Below are positions 17,758 through 27,214 of a stretch of 64,000 nt of DNA, piece by piece. Both the position numbers and the translations under genes were made by a program. This DNA comes from Planctomycetota bacterium (GTDB taxonomy: Bacteria > Planctomycetota > Phycisphaerae > Sedimentisphaerales > Anaerohalosphaeraceae): NCBI GenBank assembly GCA_029552545.1, contig JAKPDO010000019.1:62001-126000 (forward strand), read 5' to 3'. Under the pieces are notes generated by a model. That model saw only the letters and a list, made by a program, of their open reading frames with translations. It ran no database searches and was not told the DNA's origin. Positions within the stretch are counted from its first letter, which is position 1. Each line of letters starts with the position of its first letter.

Positions 17758-19326
17758 TTACTGGACGATTTTCAGCACGCTCACGGAGCGGGCGGGCAGG
17801 GTGAGGGAGATTTTGCCGTCTTTGACCTGAATGCCGTCCAGCGGGGCTGGTTTTACGGTATTCGGCTTTTCAAAGGTGTTGTGGGCCTGCATGGTCTCGG
17901 CCGTCAGGACCCGGCCGGTGGCCGAGCCGATTTTGAACCCTTCGACATTGCAGTTCAGCGGAGCCGGCTGATTCGGATTCAGGTTGCAGATGGAGACATA
18001 CACCGCCCCGTCCTTGCCTTTGGAGGCGGATACATGAAGAGCCGGAACCTTTTGATTATTGAAACCATAGTCCTCACAGGTCAGTTCCGTCGGCAAAAGC
18101 CGTCCGCCCTGATGGACCTTGTACATTTCAAAGACATGGTAGGTCGGCGTCAGGACCATCTTGTTGCCTTCCGTCAAAATCATCGCCTGCAGAACATTGA
18201 CGGTTTGGGCAATATTGGCCATTCGAACACGGTCACAATGGCGGTTGAAGATATTCAAAAAGATGCCCGCCGAGAGGGCGTCGCGCAAAGTATTCTGCTG
18301 ATAAAGAAAACCGGGATTGGTGCCGGGCTCGGCATCCCACCACGTGCCCCATTCATCTACAAACAGGGCCACGCGTTTCCGCGGGTCGTATTTGTCCATA
18401 ATCTCCTTGACTTTGCGAATCACTTCATCCACTTCGAGAGAGTTTTTCATCAGGGCAAACCACTCTTTTTCATCAAACTGCGTCGCGCTGCCTTTCTCGT
18501 TAGGTCCCCACGTTCCCGTGCCGCGAACGTAGTAATGCTGAGCCAAAGCATCCATATGACGGTGGCAGTTTTTCATCACCACCTCCGTCCAGTTGTAGTC
18601 GATGCCGCCCGGGCCGCAGGCGATTTTGACAATCTGATTGCCGGAATAATTTCGGACGTATGTTGCATACCGTTTAAAGAGGTCGCTGTAGTATTCCGGG
18701 GTCATATTGCCGCCGCAGCCCCAGTTTTCATTCCCGATGCCGAAGTATTTGACTTTCCAGGGCTTTTCGCGGCCGTTGGCCCGCCGCAGATTGGCCATCT
18801 CGCTGTCGCCGTCGAAGGTCATGTATTCCACCCAGTCCTGCATTTCCTCAACGGTGCCTGAGCCGACGTTGCCTGCTATGTAGGCCTGGCAGCCCAGCAG
18901 TTCGCACAAATCCAGAAATTCGTGGGTTCCGAAGGCGTTGGTTTCCGTGACCATGCCCCAGTGGGTATTGACCATTTTCGGGCGCCTGTCCCGCGGACCG
19001 ATGCCTTCTTTCCAGTGGTACTCGTCGGCAAAGCACCCGCCCGGCCAGCGCAGGACGGGGATGTTCAGCGCCTTCAGGGCCTCCAGCACATCCGTGCGAA
19101 TGCCGCGAATGTTGGGAATCGGCGAATCCTCTCCGACCCAGATGCCGTCGTAGATGCATCGGCCCAGATGTTCGGAGAAGTGCCCGTAGATTTCCGGAGC
19201 AATCGTGTCTTTGGGCTGGTCGGCTCGAATGGTCAGCTGGGCCGGCCAAGCCGCCGCCGACAGCAGCCCGACCATCAGAAGAATCCCCGGTTTTCCTATC
19301 CCGCCGCGTCTTTTGCTTTCCTTCAT
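17758..19326 (-). CDS. Alpha-L-arabinofuranosidase, GH51, secreted
   Basis: A 522-residue glycosidase that removes terminal arabinofuranosyl groups from arabinan or arabinoxylan. A signal peptide (about 1-30, ending AWPAQ) shows it is exported. The GH51 core starts at [20 protein letters not shown], with [11 protein letters not shown] (93-103), acid/base Glu200 in FGIGNENWG, and nucleophile Glu325 in [13 protein letters not shown]-terminal beta domain ends [12 protein letters not shown] strong terminator follows. No transporter or other carbohydrase is adjacent. Confidence 0.95.
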   Translation of the reverse strand: MKESKRRGGIGKPGILLMVGLLSAAAWPAQLTIRADQPKDTIAPEIYGHFSEHLGRCIYDGIWVGEDSPIPNIRGIRTDVLEALKALNIPVLRWPGGCFADEYHWKEGIGPRDRRPKMVNTHWGMVTETNAFGTHEFLDLCELLGCQAYIAGNVGSGTVEEMQDWVEYMTFDGDSEMANLRRANGREKPWKVKYFGIGNENWGCGGNMTPEYYSDLFKRYATYVRNYSGNQIVKIACGPGGIDYNWTEVVMKNCHRHMDALAQHYYVRGTGTWGPNEKGSATQFDEKEWFALMKNSLEVDEVIRKVKEIMDKYDPRKRVALFVDEWGTWWDAEPGTNPGFLYQQNTLRDALSAGIFLNIFNRHCDRVRMANIAQTVNVLQAMILTEGNKMVLTPTYHVFEMYKVHQGGRLLPTELTCEDYGFNNQKVPALHVSASKGKDGAVYVSICNLNPNQPAPLNCNVEGFKIGSATGRVLTAETMQAHNTFEKPNTVKPAPLDGIQVKDGKISLTLPARSVSVLKIVQ

Positions 19327-19375
19327 TTTTGTCCCTTTCCCAAATTGTTTCCAGTTGACGATGTCATTTTTTGAC

Positions 19376-19921
19376 TTATTTCATCACGCCCTCGACAAAC
19401 TTAAACTTTTGTCCCCCGACGGAGGCATCCACCATCAGGCCGCGGTCGGCCATAATGAAGACCGCCATTCCGTCTTTGTAGTCCGACTTGGCGGCCGCTC
19501 CGACCGTTACAGCCGTAGCGGTGGCCTGTGCCGAAAAGGCAAACTCACCTGAGCGGAAGCGGTCCAGGTCCTGTTTCTGGCGGAAGAAGACGATTTCGCG
19601 GAAGAATTCTCCTCCAAAGGAAAAGCCCAGCGTGGCCTGCGACAGACTGGCATAACCGATTTTGCGTCCGTGTTCAAAGACCTCGCCGCGCCCGTAGGCC
19701 CCGCCGACCCAGAACGCTCCTTTGGTTACACGTGGAAACACCGCATATCCGTAGGCGTTGTCAAAAAAAGACTGAATGCTCGGGTCTGCGGATTTGAACA
19801 AGGCAATCGCCTCCCGTATCTCCGCACTGAGGACATCCCGCGTTTCTTTCTTTTCCGGGACGGTAGTGCATCCTGCCGAAAGGGTCAGCAGGATGACAGT
19901 CGAGAAGAGATACCGTTTCAT
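19376..19921 (-). CDS. SYLF (Ysc84) domain lipoprotein
   Basis: 181 residues with a lipoprotein signal (LLTLSAGC, Cys18). The SYLF domain has [66 protein letters not shown] and [24 protein letters not shown]. The family binds lipids, with an unknown role in bacteria. ATG 19921 is preceded by AGGAGTCC; the frame is open to 20062, but that overlaps the next gene. Confidence 0.88.
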   Translation of the reverse strand: MKRYLFSTVILLTLSAGCTTVPEKKETRDVLSAEIREAIALFKSADPSIQSFFDNAYGYAVFPRVTKGAFWVGGAYGRGEVFEHGRKIGYASLSQATLGFSFGGEFFREIVFFRQKQDLDRFRSGEFAFSAQATATAVTVGAAAKSDYKDGMAVFIMADRGLMVDASVGGQKFKFVEGVMK

Positions 19922-19947
19922 ACGAGGACTCCTTTCTTTTTCCTTTT

Positions 19948-20433
19948 TTAAGGAACGTTTAACCGTATCCGCAAAGCGTGCAGATTCACGACATCTTCCT
20001 GATTGTAGTCGAGCAGGGTCTGCAAGGCCTCCGGGTCGCCGTTGACTGTATAATCCCGCCACAGCTGTACCGCCATCCAGCCGTTGATGTCTTTGAGCCG
20101 GCGGCCGATATTCAGTTTTTGTTCGACCCGTTTCAGTCCGCCTTTGAGTTCCTGCTGCCAGCAGGAAAACATCAGGTCGCAGTGAACAAAGGATTTTTCC
20201 AGATGGATGCCCAGACGTTTGCGCAGAAACGGCAGGTCAAACCGGTGCCCGTTGTAGGTGTAAATGGTCTTCACGCCCTCCAGGGCGGCTCGTATGGACC
20301 GCTCCTCAATGCCCGGACTGACCAGCTGGATGACTTCGAGCATCGGCCCCCGTTCCAGCGCCAGCCCGACGACCGTAATTTCCGCATTTTTAGGGCTCAG
20401 CCCCGTTGTTTCAATATCCAGATAGCACCGCAT
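19948..20433 (-). CDS. RNase H-like 3'-5' exonuclease domain protein (YprB type)
   Basis: 161 residues. CYLDIETTGLSP is the Exo I motif (DxE), YTYNGHRFDLPFL the Exo II motif and YNQEDVVNLHAL the Exo III motif (D near the end), matching the RNase_H_2/YprB family. Acidic metal ligands seem complete. The substrate is unknown; some relatives are fused to TPR or helicase domains, but this one stands alone. Confidence 0.78.
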   Translation of the reverse strand: MRCYLDIETTGLSPKNAEITVVGLALERGPMLEVIQLVSPGIEERSIRAALEGVKTIYTYNGHRFDLPFLRKRLGIHLEKSFVHCDLMFSCWQQELKGGLKRVEQKLNIGRRLKDINGWMAVQLWRDYTVNGDPEALQTLLDYNQEDVVNLHALRIRLNVP

Positions 20434-20469
20434 AGGAAATCGCTTCTTTTCACCGAAAGACCGAAGGAT

Positions 20470-21846
20470 CTACGTTTTCCGCAAAAGAGCGGCATATCCG
20501 CCGTCATGTCCAAAATCCGTCTGTGAGCCGCAGGAAGGCAGGGTCAATTCTTCCTGCTCCAGCGTAAACAACGGATGACGCGCCAGAAAGTCCTGAACGA
20601 CCTGCTGATTTTCCTCCGGCAGGATGGAACAGGTTGAGTACACCAGCGTTCCGTGTTTGCGGACAAACCCGGCGGCCTGTTCGAGCAGGTCTTTCTGGGT
20701 TTGAACCATCTCGGGGATGGACTCGGGCTTGAGCCGCCATCGCACCTCCACACGCCGGGCCATCACCCCCGTATTGGAACAGGGCACATCCAGCAGGACG
20801 GCTGCCACCTTGTTTTTGGCTCCTAAGGCCTCCTTGATTTGTTCCGGCCGAACACACTGCACACAGCTGATTTCCAGCCGCCGGCAGTTCTCTTCGACCT
20901 TTTGGAGCCGCCGGCTGTCGGCATCCACCGCCAGAATCCGTCCCTGGTTTTTCATTTTCATTGCCAGCTGAACGGTTTTTCCCCCGGGGGCGGCGCAGAA
21001 ATCCAGCACAACCGAGCCCGGCTGAACCGGCAGCATCGAAGCCGCCCGGGCCGCCGTCGGGTCCTGGATGAAGAAATACCCTTTTTGAAACGTCCATAAG
21101 TCCGGCAGGTACCGATGCGTATGAATGCGCAGCATCGTCTGTTCGGCGTTCAGTTCGGCATGGACGGCCTCCGATTTGAGCAGTTCCGCCAAACGCGGGG
21201 CGGTGGTTTTCAGCAGATTCGGCTGCAGGATGATAGCGGGAATCCGGTTGGAAGCGGCACAAACGGCCGGCAGATTGTCCGCCCCATAGGCCGCCAGCCA
21301 TCGTTCCGCCAGCCATTTCGGAATCGAAAAAGCCATGCTGCAATACTCGAGCATTTGGCTGTCCGGGTCCGGCAGGAGCGGTTCTTTCAGCAGACATCCC
21401 GTGCCGGCCTTGGCGGGAATCCACCGGCGCAGGTCGCTGCCTTCCCGGGGACAGCGGCGGTTTTCAATCAGCCGCTGCACACGCCGCAGGACCGCATTGA
21501 TGAAGCCGCGCCGCCGGGCCTGTTTGCCCGCCAGCGAGGCCGTTTCATTCACAACGGCATATTCCGCTGTATCCGGGCAGAAAAGCAGCTCAAACGCCCC
21601 CAGCCGCAGAAGCGTCATCAGGTCTTTTTCCACAAAAGACGGCTTCAGCTCCGCCGCCGCCGTCAGGACCGTATCCAGCAGCGTTCGGTTCCTCAGGACC
21701 CCCAGCACCAAATCCGTCACCTGGCCCCGTGATTCGGCTTCGGGCAGAGTTTGTTCCAGCAGTTCAGAGGCGGTGTGCTGTCCCTCTTCCCAGCTGAGCA
21801 GAATCTCTGCCGCCAAACCGCGATTCGAGGACCCAAAAGATTTCAT
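20470..21846 (-). CDS. rsmB: 16S rRNA m5C967 methyltransferase RsmB
   Basis: 458 residues: an N-terminal NusB-like helical domain (about 1-140) followed by a SAM-dependent methyltransferase. Visible are QDPTAARAASML, the SAM motif VLDFCAAPGGKT, LLDVPCSNTGVM (first active-site Cys) and LVYSTCSILPEEN (second Cys). It methylates C967 of 16S rRNA. It shares a four-base overlap with fmt, the usual bacterial arrangement. Confidence 0.95.
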   Translation of the reverse strand: MKSFGSSNRGLAAEILLSWEEGQHTASELLEQTLPEAESRGQVTDLVLGVLRNRTLLDTVLTAAAELKPSFVEKDLMTLLRLGAFELLFCPDTAEYAVVNETASLAGKQARRRGFINAVLRRVQRLIENRRCPREGSDLRRWIPAKAGTGCLLKEPLLPDPDSQMLEYCSMAFSIPKWLAERWLAAYGADNLPAVCAASNRIPAIILQPNLLKTTAPRLAELLKSEAVHAELNAEQTMLRIHTHRYLPDLWTFQKGYFFIQDPTAARAASMLPVQPGSVVLDFCAAPGGKTVQLAMKMKNQGRILAVDADSRRLQKVEENCRRLEISCVQCVRPEQIKEALGAKNKVAAVLLDVPCSNTGVMARRVEVRWRLKPESIPEMVQTQKDLLEQAAGFVRKHGTLVYSTCSILPEENQQVVQDFLARHPLFTLEQEELTLPSCGSQTDFGHDGGYAALLRKT

Positions 21847-22817
21847 TCGAAGACTCCCTTCAGAACTTTCTCCAGCGGCAGGAATAAATCTCCCGGCTGG
21901 CAGGCCCGTCCGTTGACAAAAGCACTGAACGGCATTAGGTCTGACCCGGCCGGCTTAATCCACTCGATCCGCACGGCATCCTGTCCGCACCAGACATCCA
22001 GATTGTCATTGAGCATTCCGCAGGGCTGATAGGCGGAATTGCTGGCCGGAACCGCCCGGGCTTTCTGGATAATCACACGCCAGGAGCGGCCCGTCTTGCC
22101 GGAAACATAGACCGCCTGCGCACCCGGCCAGGGCCACAGGGCCCGGATTTGATTGACGACCGCTGTCGCCGGTCGGCTCCAGTCGATAAACCCATGCTCT
22201 TTCTTCAGTTTCGGGGCATACGTGACGGCGGATTCATCCTGCGGGATCAGCACAACCCGTCCGGCCTCGATGTTGTCCAGCGTTTGCATCAGGACCGGCA
22301 CCGCCAGGGCGGCCAGGCGGTCGTGAAGGGTCTGGGCATTGTCCTCCGGCTCAATCGCCAGAGAGGCCTGCGCCAGGATGTCGCCGGCATCCATCCGGTC
22401 GGCCAGCGTGATGATGCTGATGCCGGTTTCCGTTTCGCCGTTCATCAGGGCCCAGTGAATCGGGGCGGCCCCGCGGTATTTCGGAAGCAGCGAAGCGTGA
22501 ACGTTGATGGCTCCATACGGAAAGAGGTTGATGACCAGCCGGCTGATTTTCTGACCGAAGGCGATGACCAAAAGCAGCTCGCCTTTGCAGGCGGCGACCT
22601 TCTCGGCCCATTCCGGATGGTTGATGTTCTCGCTTTCCCGGCAGTCCAGTCCTTTCTGTTCACACCAGAGCCGGACCGGCGTCGGCCTGGGCTGGCGATG
22701 ACGTCCTGCCGGACGGGCCGGCTGCGTGAAAATCCCTGCCAGGGTATGCCGGCTTTGCAGGACGGCCTCCAGACACGGAAGCCCGAACTCCGATGAGCCG
22801 AAAAATACAATTCGCAT
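21843..22817 (-). CDS. fmt: Methionyl-tRNA formyltransferase
   Basis: 324 residues. Formylates initiator Met-tRNA using 10-formyl-tetrahydrofolate. The N-terminus MRIVFFGSSEFGLPCL, the catalytic motif NVHASLLPKYRGAAPI (Asn105, His107) and the DAGDILAQ region are intact. A perfect TATAAT promoter lies upstream on the minus strand. It is cotranscribed with rsmB. No peptide deformylase gene is close. Confidence 0.95.
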   Translation of the reverse strand: MRIVFFGSSEFGLPCLEAVLQSRHTLAGIFTQPARPAGRHRQPRPTPVRLWCEQKGLDCRESENINHPEWAEKVAACKGELLLVIAFGQKISRLVINLFPYGAINVHASLLPKYRGAAPIHWALMNGETETGISIITLADRMDAGDILAQASLAIEPEDNAQTLHDRLAALAVPVLMQTLDNIEAGRVVLIPQDESAVTYAPKLKKEHGFIDWSRPATAVVNQIRALWPWPGAQAVYVSGKTGRSWRVIIQKARAVPASNSAYQPCGMLNDNLDVWCGQDAVRIEWIKPAGSDLMPFSAFVNGRACQPGDLFLPLEKVLKGVFE

Positions 22818-22873
22818 TCAAACAGACCCTCAGTATGGCCGTTGCGGTTCGAGAAAACAGATTCTGACCGGCC

Positions 22874-22902
22874 ATTATAGAGCCCGCCGGTCGGATGCAC
22901 AA
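22874..22902 (-). promoter_or_regulatory. Promoter of fmt-rsmB
   Basis: On the minus strand: -35 TTGTGC (22902-22897), 17-base spacer, perfect -10 TATAAT (22879-22874). Start expected near 22867, about 50 bases before ATG of fmt. Confidence 0.65.
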
Positions 22903-22911
22903 GTGCCGCCT

Positions 22912-23250
22912 TTATTTCGTCCGGTTTTCGGCGGACGATTCGATATGAAAGACCTCCCGAAGTGGCCGCTGGACGGGGCTGTTGTCCGGATTCGACGGCA
23001 TAATCTCCTTCATATAGGCCCACCATTTCTGACAAATTTCCGTTTTGGCGACGGCATTCCACCGCTGTTCGTCTTCGATTTCCGCATAACCGAACAGCTG
23101 ATTCGTCTGCGGGTCCAGAAAGATGGAGTAGGTCTTTACGCCGTGTTCCAAAAGGGTCTGCTCCAGCTGAGGCCAGATGGGATTATGACGCTTTTCGTAT
23201 TCCGTTTCCTGTCCGGGATACACCTGCATCACAAATGCCTTGCGAATCAT
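22912..23250 (-). CDS. rhaM: L-rhamnose mutarotase
   Basis: 112 residues. RhaM interconverts the anomers of L-rhamnose. Family features include the N-terminal [29 protein letters not shown] (key His in KRHNP), [20 protein letters not shown] and WWAYMKEIM. It sits downstream of an alkaline phosphatase gene, apart from any other rhamnose gene. The few downstream bases carry the fmt promoter. Confidence 0.88.
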   Translation of the reverse strand: MIRKAFVMQVYPGQETEYEKRHNPIWPQLEQTLLEHGVKTYSIFLDPQTNQLFGYAEIEDEQRWNAVAKTEICQKWWAYMKEIMPSNPDNSPVQRPLREVFHIESSAENRTK

Positions 23251-23262
23251 CCATACCCTCCT

Positions 23263-24519
23263 TTAGTTCAGCTGAGCTGTTTCCGAAGCGGCGTGTGCCG
23301 CAGCGGATTGTTTCTGGCGGGGTTTTGGAAAATCGGAAATGCCCAGAAGCCGGGCGATTCGCCGCGGGATGTCCGTGTTGTCCAGCACGCCGGTAAAGTG
23401 TTCCGCCCCGGGCCCAAAGGCCAGCAGAATCACCGGCCCATTGCTGTGATTTTTGGAGGACCATTCGGTTTTCATCCAATTGGGTTTCAGCCCGCCTCCA
23501 TAAAGGGTCAATCCGCCGGTTTCGTGGTCGGCAATCACCAGAACGAGTGTTTGTTTGTCGGCGGCGGCAAACTCGAGCGTCTCCCGCACCGCCGTATCAA
23601 ACAGCAGCGTCTGGCGGACGGCGGCCTTGGTATTATTCGAATGACAGCACCAGTCAATCTGGCTGCCTTCCATCAAAAGAAAGAACGGCTTTTGCGGGGA
23701 ACTGCCTGACAGAATCCGCAGTGCCGCCCGCGTCATCTCCGCCAGAGTTGGTTCCGGCGGCAGGGTGGTCATGGCATCTGAGGCAAAGAATCCCAGAACT
23801 CGTCCGGAGGGGGCTGTCGCCAGCTGTTCTCTCGTAGAAACAATGCGCCAGCCCGCCGATTCGGCTTCCGCCAGCAGATTTCGCCCGTCGGTTCGAACTC
23901 CTTGCGGCTGCGGCAGCCAGTATTTGCGTCCGCCGCCCAGCAGGACGTCCGCCCGGCTTTCGAGCAGCTGAACGGCGATTTGGGCCTCCAAATCGCGGTC
24001 GTGAATATGAGCAGCCAAACCCGCCGGTGTGGCATGGGTCATTGTGGAAGTGGCAACCGCCCCGATCCGGTATCCGTTCTGCTGCAGCCGTTCGGCTATC
24101 GACATCCAGGTTGCCCCTTTGGAATCCTGTCCGATTCGGTCGTTGCGGGTCTTGATGCCGTACATCAGGGCCGTAATGCCCGCCGCCGAATCCGTCACCT
24201 CTCCGCGGATATTGTGCGTGTACACCAAAGCCGTATAAGGCATACGTTCCATCCACAGCCGCCCGTCCGCCCCGACCGCCGCCTGACGGGCCAGCGCAAT
24301 CTGGTTGATGCCCATCCCGTCTCCGATGCACACAATGATATTTTTGGGACGCTCACCGACGGGATTGGAAAAAGTTTCTTTGTCTGTCGGCGGCTGATAG
24401 AAGGAGATGTCTGTTTCCGCCGGTGCGACATAGTGCCAGACGGTCGAACAGCCGGCAGCAGCAAGGCAAAGAACAGAAAGAGTCAAAGCAGAAAAGCGGG
24501 TTCGAGGGTTCATTGTCAT
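23263..24519 (-). CDS. Alkaline phosphatase, lipoprotein
   Basis: 418 residues of the PhoA superfamily. The signal ends in a lipobox LAAAGC (Cys24). Metal and catalytic motifs: IVCIGDGMG, TDSAAGITALMYG (nucleophile Ser111), the DVLLGGG region, EGSQIDW and VIADHETGGL. It should release phosphate from monoesters at the periplasmic side of a membrane. ATG 24519 is chosen over the longer frame to 24546 because AAGGA lies 10 bases before it. Confidence 0.9.
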   Translation of the reverse strand: MTMNPRTRFSALTLSVLCLAAAGCSTVWHYVAPAETDISFYQPPTDKETFSNPVGERPKNIIVCIGDGMGINQIALARQAAVGADGRLWMERMPYTALVYTHNIRGEVTDSAAGITALMYGIKTRNDRIGQDSKGATWMSIAERLQQNGYRIGAVATSTMTHATPAGLAAHIHDRDLEAQIAVQLLESRADVLLGGGRKYWLPQPQGVRTDGRNLLAEAESAGWRIVSTREQLATAPSGRVLGFFASDAMTTLPPEPTLAEMTRAALRILSGSSPQKPFFLLMEGSQIDWCCHSNNTKAAVRQTLLFDTAVRETLEFAAADKQTLVLVIADHETGGLTLYGGGLKPNWMKTEWSSKNHSNGPVILLAFGPGAEHFTGVLDNTDIPRRIARLLGISDFPKPRQKQSAAAHAASETAQLN

Positions 24520-24526
24520 CGCAGAA

Positions 24527-25417
24527 TTATCCTTTCGCACGGGCATACCAATCGGGGTCTTGAGCCAGTTTCGCGCGGGCTTCTTCGGTCATCAAGGCAA
24601 AGGCCGGATAGGTGGATTCCCACGCCCGCAGCGTAAAGGGCGTACTGCGCATCTTTTCCACCTCAATGCCCGCATCCTTCAGATAGGAGCCGTAAATATG
24701 GAGCGAATCGCTGATATCGACATAACGGCCGACGCGGACCGGTTTGCCAAGTTTGCCGGCCAGTCGCTCGGCGATTCTCCGCTGAAGGTCCGTCAGGGCA
24801 TAGGCATTCATAAACCAGGCCTTGTATAAATCCCGGCTCCGCCAGTGGGTGTTCATATTCAGCACAAAGCCGCCTCGTCCGTCTTCTGTCAGACGGCACC
24901 AGATGCGCTGCAGGCAGGGCGGGTCGGCTGTTTTCGGGTCCGCCGTGGGCATCCAGGTGATTGCCTGGGCCCGTCGGGTATAGTGACAGGCCGCCAGGGC
25001 CTCAATCATCGAGTCGATTTGGTTGACGGGGGCAAACGGTCTTGGACTGTTGGGATTTCGCAGGTCCTCCGTCGGACAGTAGGCAAACAGCCGCTGATGA
25101 TAAGTGTAGGTCCACTTGCCCGCCGCCGGGTCAATCCAGTGGTCGTGGATGCCGTCCACCACCTCCTGCCGATACGCCTCCAGTTCCTCCGGTCCGCCGG
25201 GGAAGTTTTTGTGAATCCGCGGTTCCCGGAAGGGGTCGCTTACGGTAATCATCACGGTGGCATCCTTGCTGGGCGGGTCGCCCGGGCGGTCATACTGGGT
25301 CGGAATCGTCAGCCCGTAATCCCACACCGCCAGCACCGCCTTCTCCCACGCCTCCGGCAGGCAATCCGCCGAAACCGTCAGGACCGGCAAATTCCCGTCT
25401 GAAGAACAAGATGACAT
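24527..25417 (-). CDS. Thymidylate-synthase-like protein
   Basis: 296 residues. The C-terminal half lines up with thymidylate synthase: PPC with Cys168 in the place of the catalytic cysteine, RSRD (193-196) for the phosphate-binding RSxD, FMNAYAL for the active-site Asn/Tyr region, and HIY (240-242) for the dUMP-binding HxY. The N-terminal half (TVMITVSDPFREPRIHKNFPGG, WTYTYHQRLFAYC) differs from ThyA but resembles more distant TS-like proteins. It may be a thymidylate synthase or a dCMP/dUMP-modifying relative. Start by CTAAGGAG. Confidence 0.6.
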   Translation of the reverse strand: MSSCSSDGNLPVLTVSADCLPEAWEKAVLAVWDYGLTIPTQYDRPGDPPSKDATVMITVSDPFREPRIHKNFPGGPEELEAYRQEVVDGIHDHWIDPAAGKWTYTYHQRLFAYCPTEDLRNPNSPRPFAPVNQIDSMIEALAACHYTRRAQAITWMPTADPKTADPPCLQRIWCRLTEDGRGGFVLNMNTHWRSRDLYKAWFMNAYALTDLQRRIAERLAGKLGKPVRVGRYVDISDSLHIYGSYLKDAGIEVEKMRSTPFTLRAWESTYPAFALMTEEARAKLAQDPDWYARAKG

Positions 25418-25433
25418 CGAAAATCTCCTTAGG

Positions 25434-27017
25434 TTAAAGGCCCAGTTCCTCTTTGGTCAGGCCGAGAGACTCTCGCTGGTCTTCCGGGATTTTGGTTCGC
25501 AGCAGTTCGCGGGCGGCTTCCGCATTTTTTGAGTTGGGGCAGTTGCGGATAATCTGCCGGCATAAATCAACGCCTTTTCGATAGGAAATGAATCGTTTTC
25601 CGGCGGCCTTAAGAAAAAAGTCTTGTGCGGCCGCCAGCTCGTTGGCTCCGCAAATATCATTGTACTCATCGTTTTCCGTCGGCCCTCGAACTGCTGCTGG
25701 AGAGGGTGCAGGAACCGTTCGCGAATTTGGGTCAGCGGGTAAAACCGGGTGGTTGGGGTCCGCGGGTTGGCCTGTCTCGGGTGTAAGTCCTTCTCCGGAA
25801 CCGACAGGGGCCTGCGGTGCCGGCTTTGTAAAGGCAATGCCGGTCAGGTTTCGCAGAAGCATCGGAAGCATAAATCCTTCTGCGGAACCGGCGAATCGGA
25901 ACTGACCGTTTTTGTCAACAACAACTGTAAAGGGAGTTTTCGCATCCAGAACCAAATCCGGCGTATTGGCGGCGGCATAGAGAATCGGCAGAGGATGCGG
26001 ATTTTCATCCAGATATCGCTGCACAGCAGGTTTTTGGTCGGGCTTATTGGTGATAACACTCAGGAAAAGGATGTCTTTTTTGCCGGCTTTGTCTGTCTGG
26101 GCTTTGAGGGCTTCCAGAACCTCCAGTTGTGCGGCAAGAGTCGAACCGGTTTGCCCTTCCGGCAAAACCGCTGTCTCTTCGGCAGCGGCTGTCGGCTGCG
26201 CTTGCCGAGCCGGGGTGTAAAGCAGCGGCTGGTTGGTTTCCTCCGGCTTTTTCTCTATCAAGTTTTCCGCCGGAACCTCCCAAACGAAAAGACATAAGAC
26301 GGCTTCGCTTGGCTGCTGATATTGGAAAGGTTTTCCATCCAGAAAGGACCCGTAAAACGGCTTAAGAGTTTTCCCAATCAGGTCATTTCTCAAAGATTCA
26401 GGGTTAAAGTCCAGCTTTCCCGTCGTTCCGTAGAGGGATTGGCCGGCTGCCGGCTCCGGCGTCATTTCGCCTCCGGGGGTTCCTGCGCCCATCGGATTTC
26501 GTTGCATGGTTGGTCGAGGCGGGCGCGGCTGAATTGGTCTCTTCGAGAGCAGCAGCGAGAAGAACTGCTGGGAAATCCAGGCATCCCGGTTGGCGGCATC
26601 CGTCCGGCAGGCCCGTGCGCTGGATGTAAGGGCTGATTCCACAGCCCCCGTGCAGTACTCTACCCAGCCCTGCAGGAGCATATAACGGGCCTTGGCAGGG
26701 TCCTCAAACATCATCATATGCCGGCGGCTGTCTTCGAGCAGGACGGAAGCCGATTTTACGTAAATTTCACCGGGATTTTGGTATTCGTTGATTTGGGTAA
26801 AAAAGTCATCCAATGCTTTTTCCAGCAGTCCGGAGGCCTCCTGGGCCTGCTGCAGAAGTGCCTGCCGACGAGGGTCTTCTGTTTGTACCGCTCCTCCCAT
26901 CTGTTCGGGGCTCCGAGGTCTGCGGGCCGCTGCGCCAAACACATCCGCCGTCGGCAGAAAAACCGGAAAGACAAAGAAGAGAATCAAGAATTGTCTATAA
27001 AACATTTCTTTTTTCAT
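25434..27017 (-). CDS. Large secreted protein with thioredoxin-like segment, unknown function
   Basis: 527 residues with a signal peptide (about 1-29). After a helical region (40-130) and proline-rich linkers comes a segment about residues 215-395 (GKTLKPFYGSFLDGKPFQY..., then ILFLSVITNKPDQKPAVQRYLDEN and TPFTVVVDKNGQFRFAG) with the layout of a redoxin fold. It has no CxxC, so thiol redox activity is doubtful. Then a Pro-rich linker and a C-terminal tail with TPR-like character (YRKGVDLCRQIIRNCPNSKNAEAARELL). Start supported by TAGGAG. I do not recognise the family. Confidence 0.55.
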   Translation of the reverse strand: MKKEMFYRQFLILFFVFPVFLPTADVFGAAARRPRSPEQMGGAVQTEDPRRQALLQQAQEASGLLEKALDDFFTQINEYQNPGEIYVKSASVLLEDSRRHMMMFEDPAKARYMLLQGWVEYCTGAVESALTSSARACRTDAANRDAWISQQFFSLLLSKRPIQPRPPRPTMQRNPMGAGTPGGEMTPEPAAGQSLYGTTGKLDFNPESLRNDLIGKTLKPFYGSFLDGKPFQYQQPSEAVLCLFVWEVPAENLIEKKPEETNQPLLYTPARQAQPTAAAEETAVLPEGQTGSTLAAQLEVLEALKAQTDKAGKKDILFLSVITNKPDQKPAVQRYLDENPHPLPILYAAANTPDLVLDAKTPFTVVVDKNGQFRFAGSAEGFMLPMLLRNLTGIAFTKPAPQAPVGSGEGLTPETGQPADPNHPVLPADPNSRTVPAPSPAAVRGPTENDEYNDICGANELAAAQDFFLKAAGKRFISYRKGVDLCRQIIRNCPNSKNAEAARELLRTKIPEDQRESLGLTKEELGL

Positions 27018-27143
27018 CGAAAACTCCTACCCGTATTGTGCGTTCTGGATTCCCACCCGTTTAGGATTATTTTATCGCAGCATTGCTGAAAAAGAAACCT
27101 TTTTTTGAAACCGTTCCGGGCGATCCACGCCCGCAGAAGGGAA

Positions 27144-27188
27144 ATGCCGTTTGCTTTTTGCATCTTCTAAAGGTAGGATAAACGGCAT
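27144..27188. promoter_or_regulatory. ribE promoter inside a perfect 9-base inverted repeat
   Basis: -35 TTGCTT (27151-27156), 17-base spacer, -10 TAGGAT (27174-27179). The arms ATGCCGTTT (27144-27152) and AAACGGCAT (27180-27188) enclose and partly overlap these boxes, so a dimeric regulator could cover the promoter. The leader to ATG 27215 is about 30 bases, too short for an FMN riboswitch. Confidence 0.5.
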
Positions 27189-27214
27189 CTTAGGACAGCT
27201 GGAATGTAAAGCGT

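Noticed and set aside
27180-27214. FMN riboswitch before ribE
   Set aside because: The leader after the promoter is only about 30 bases and lacks the RFN consensus.
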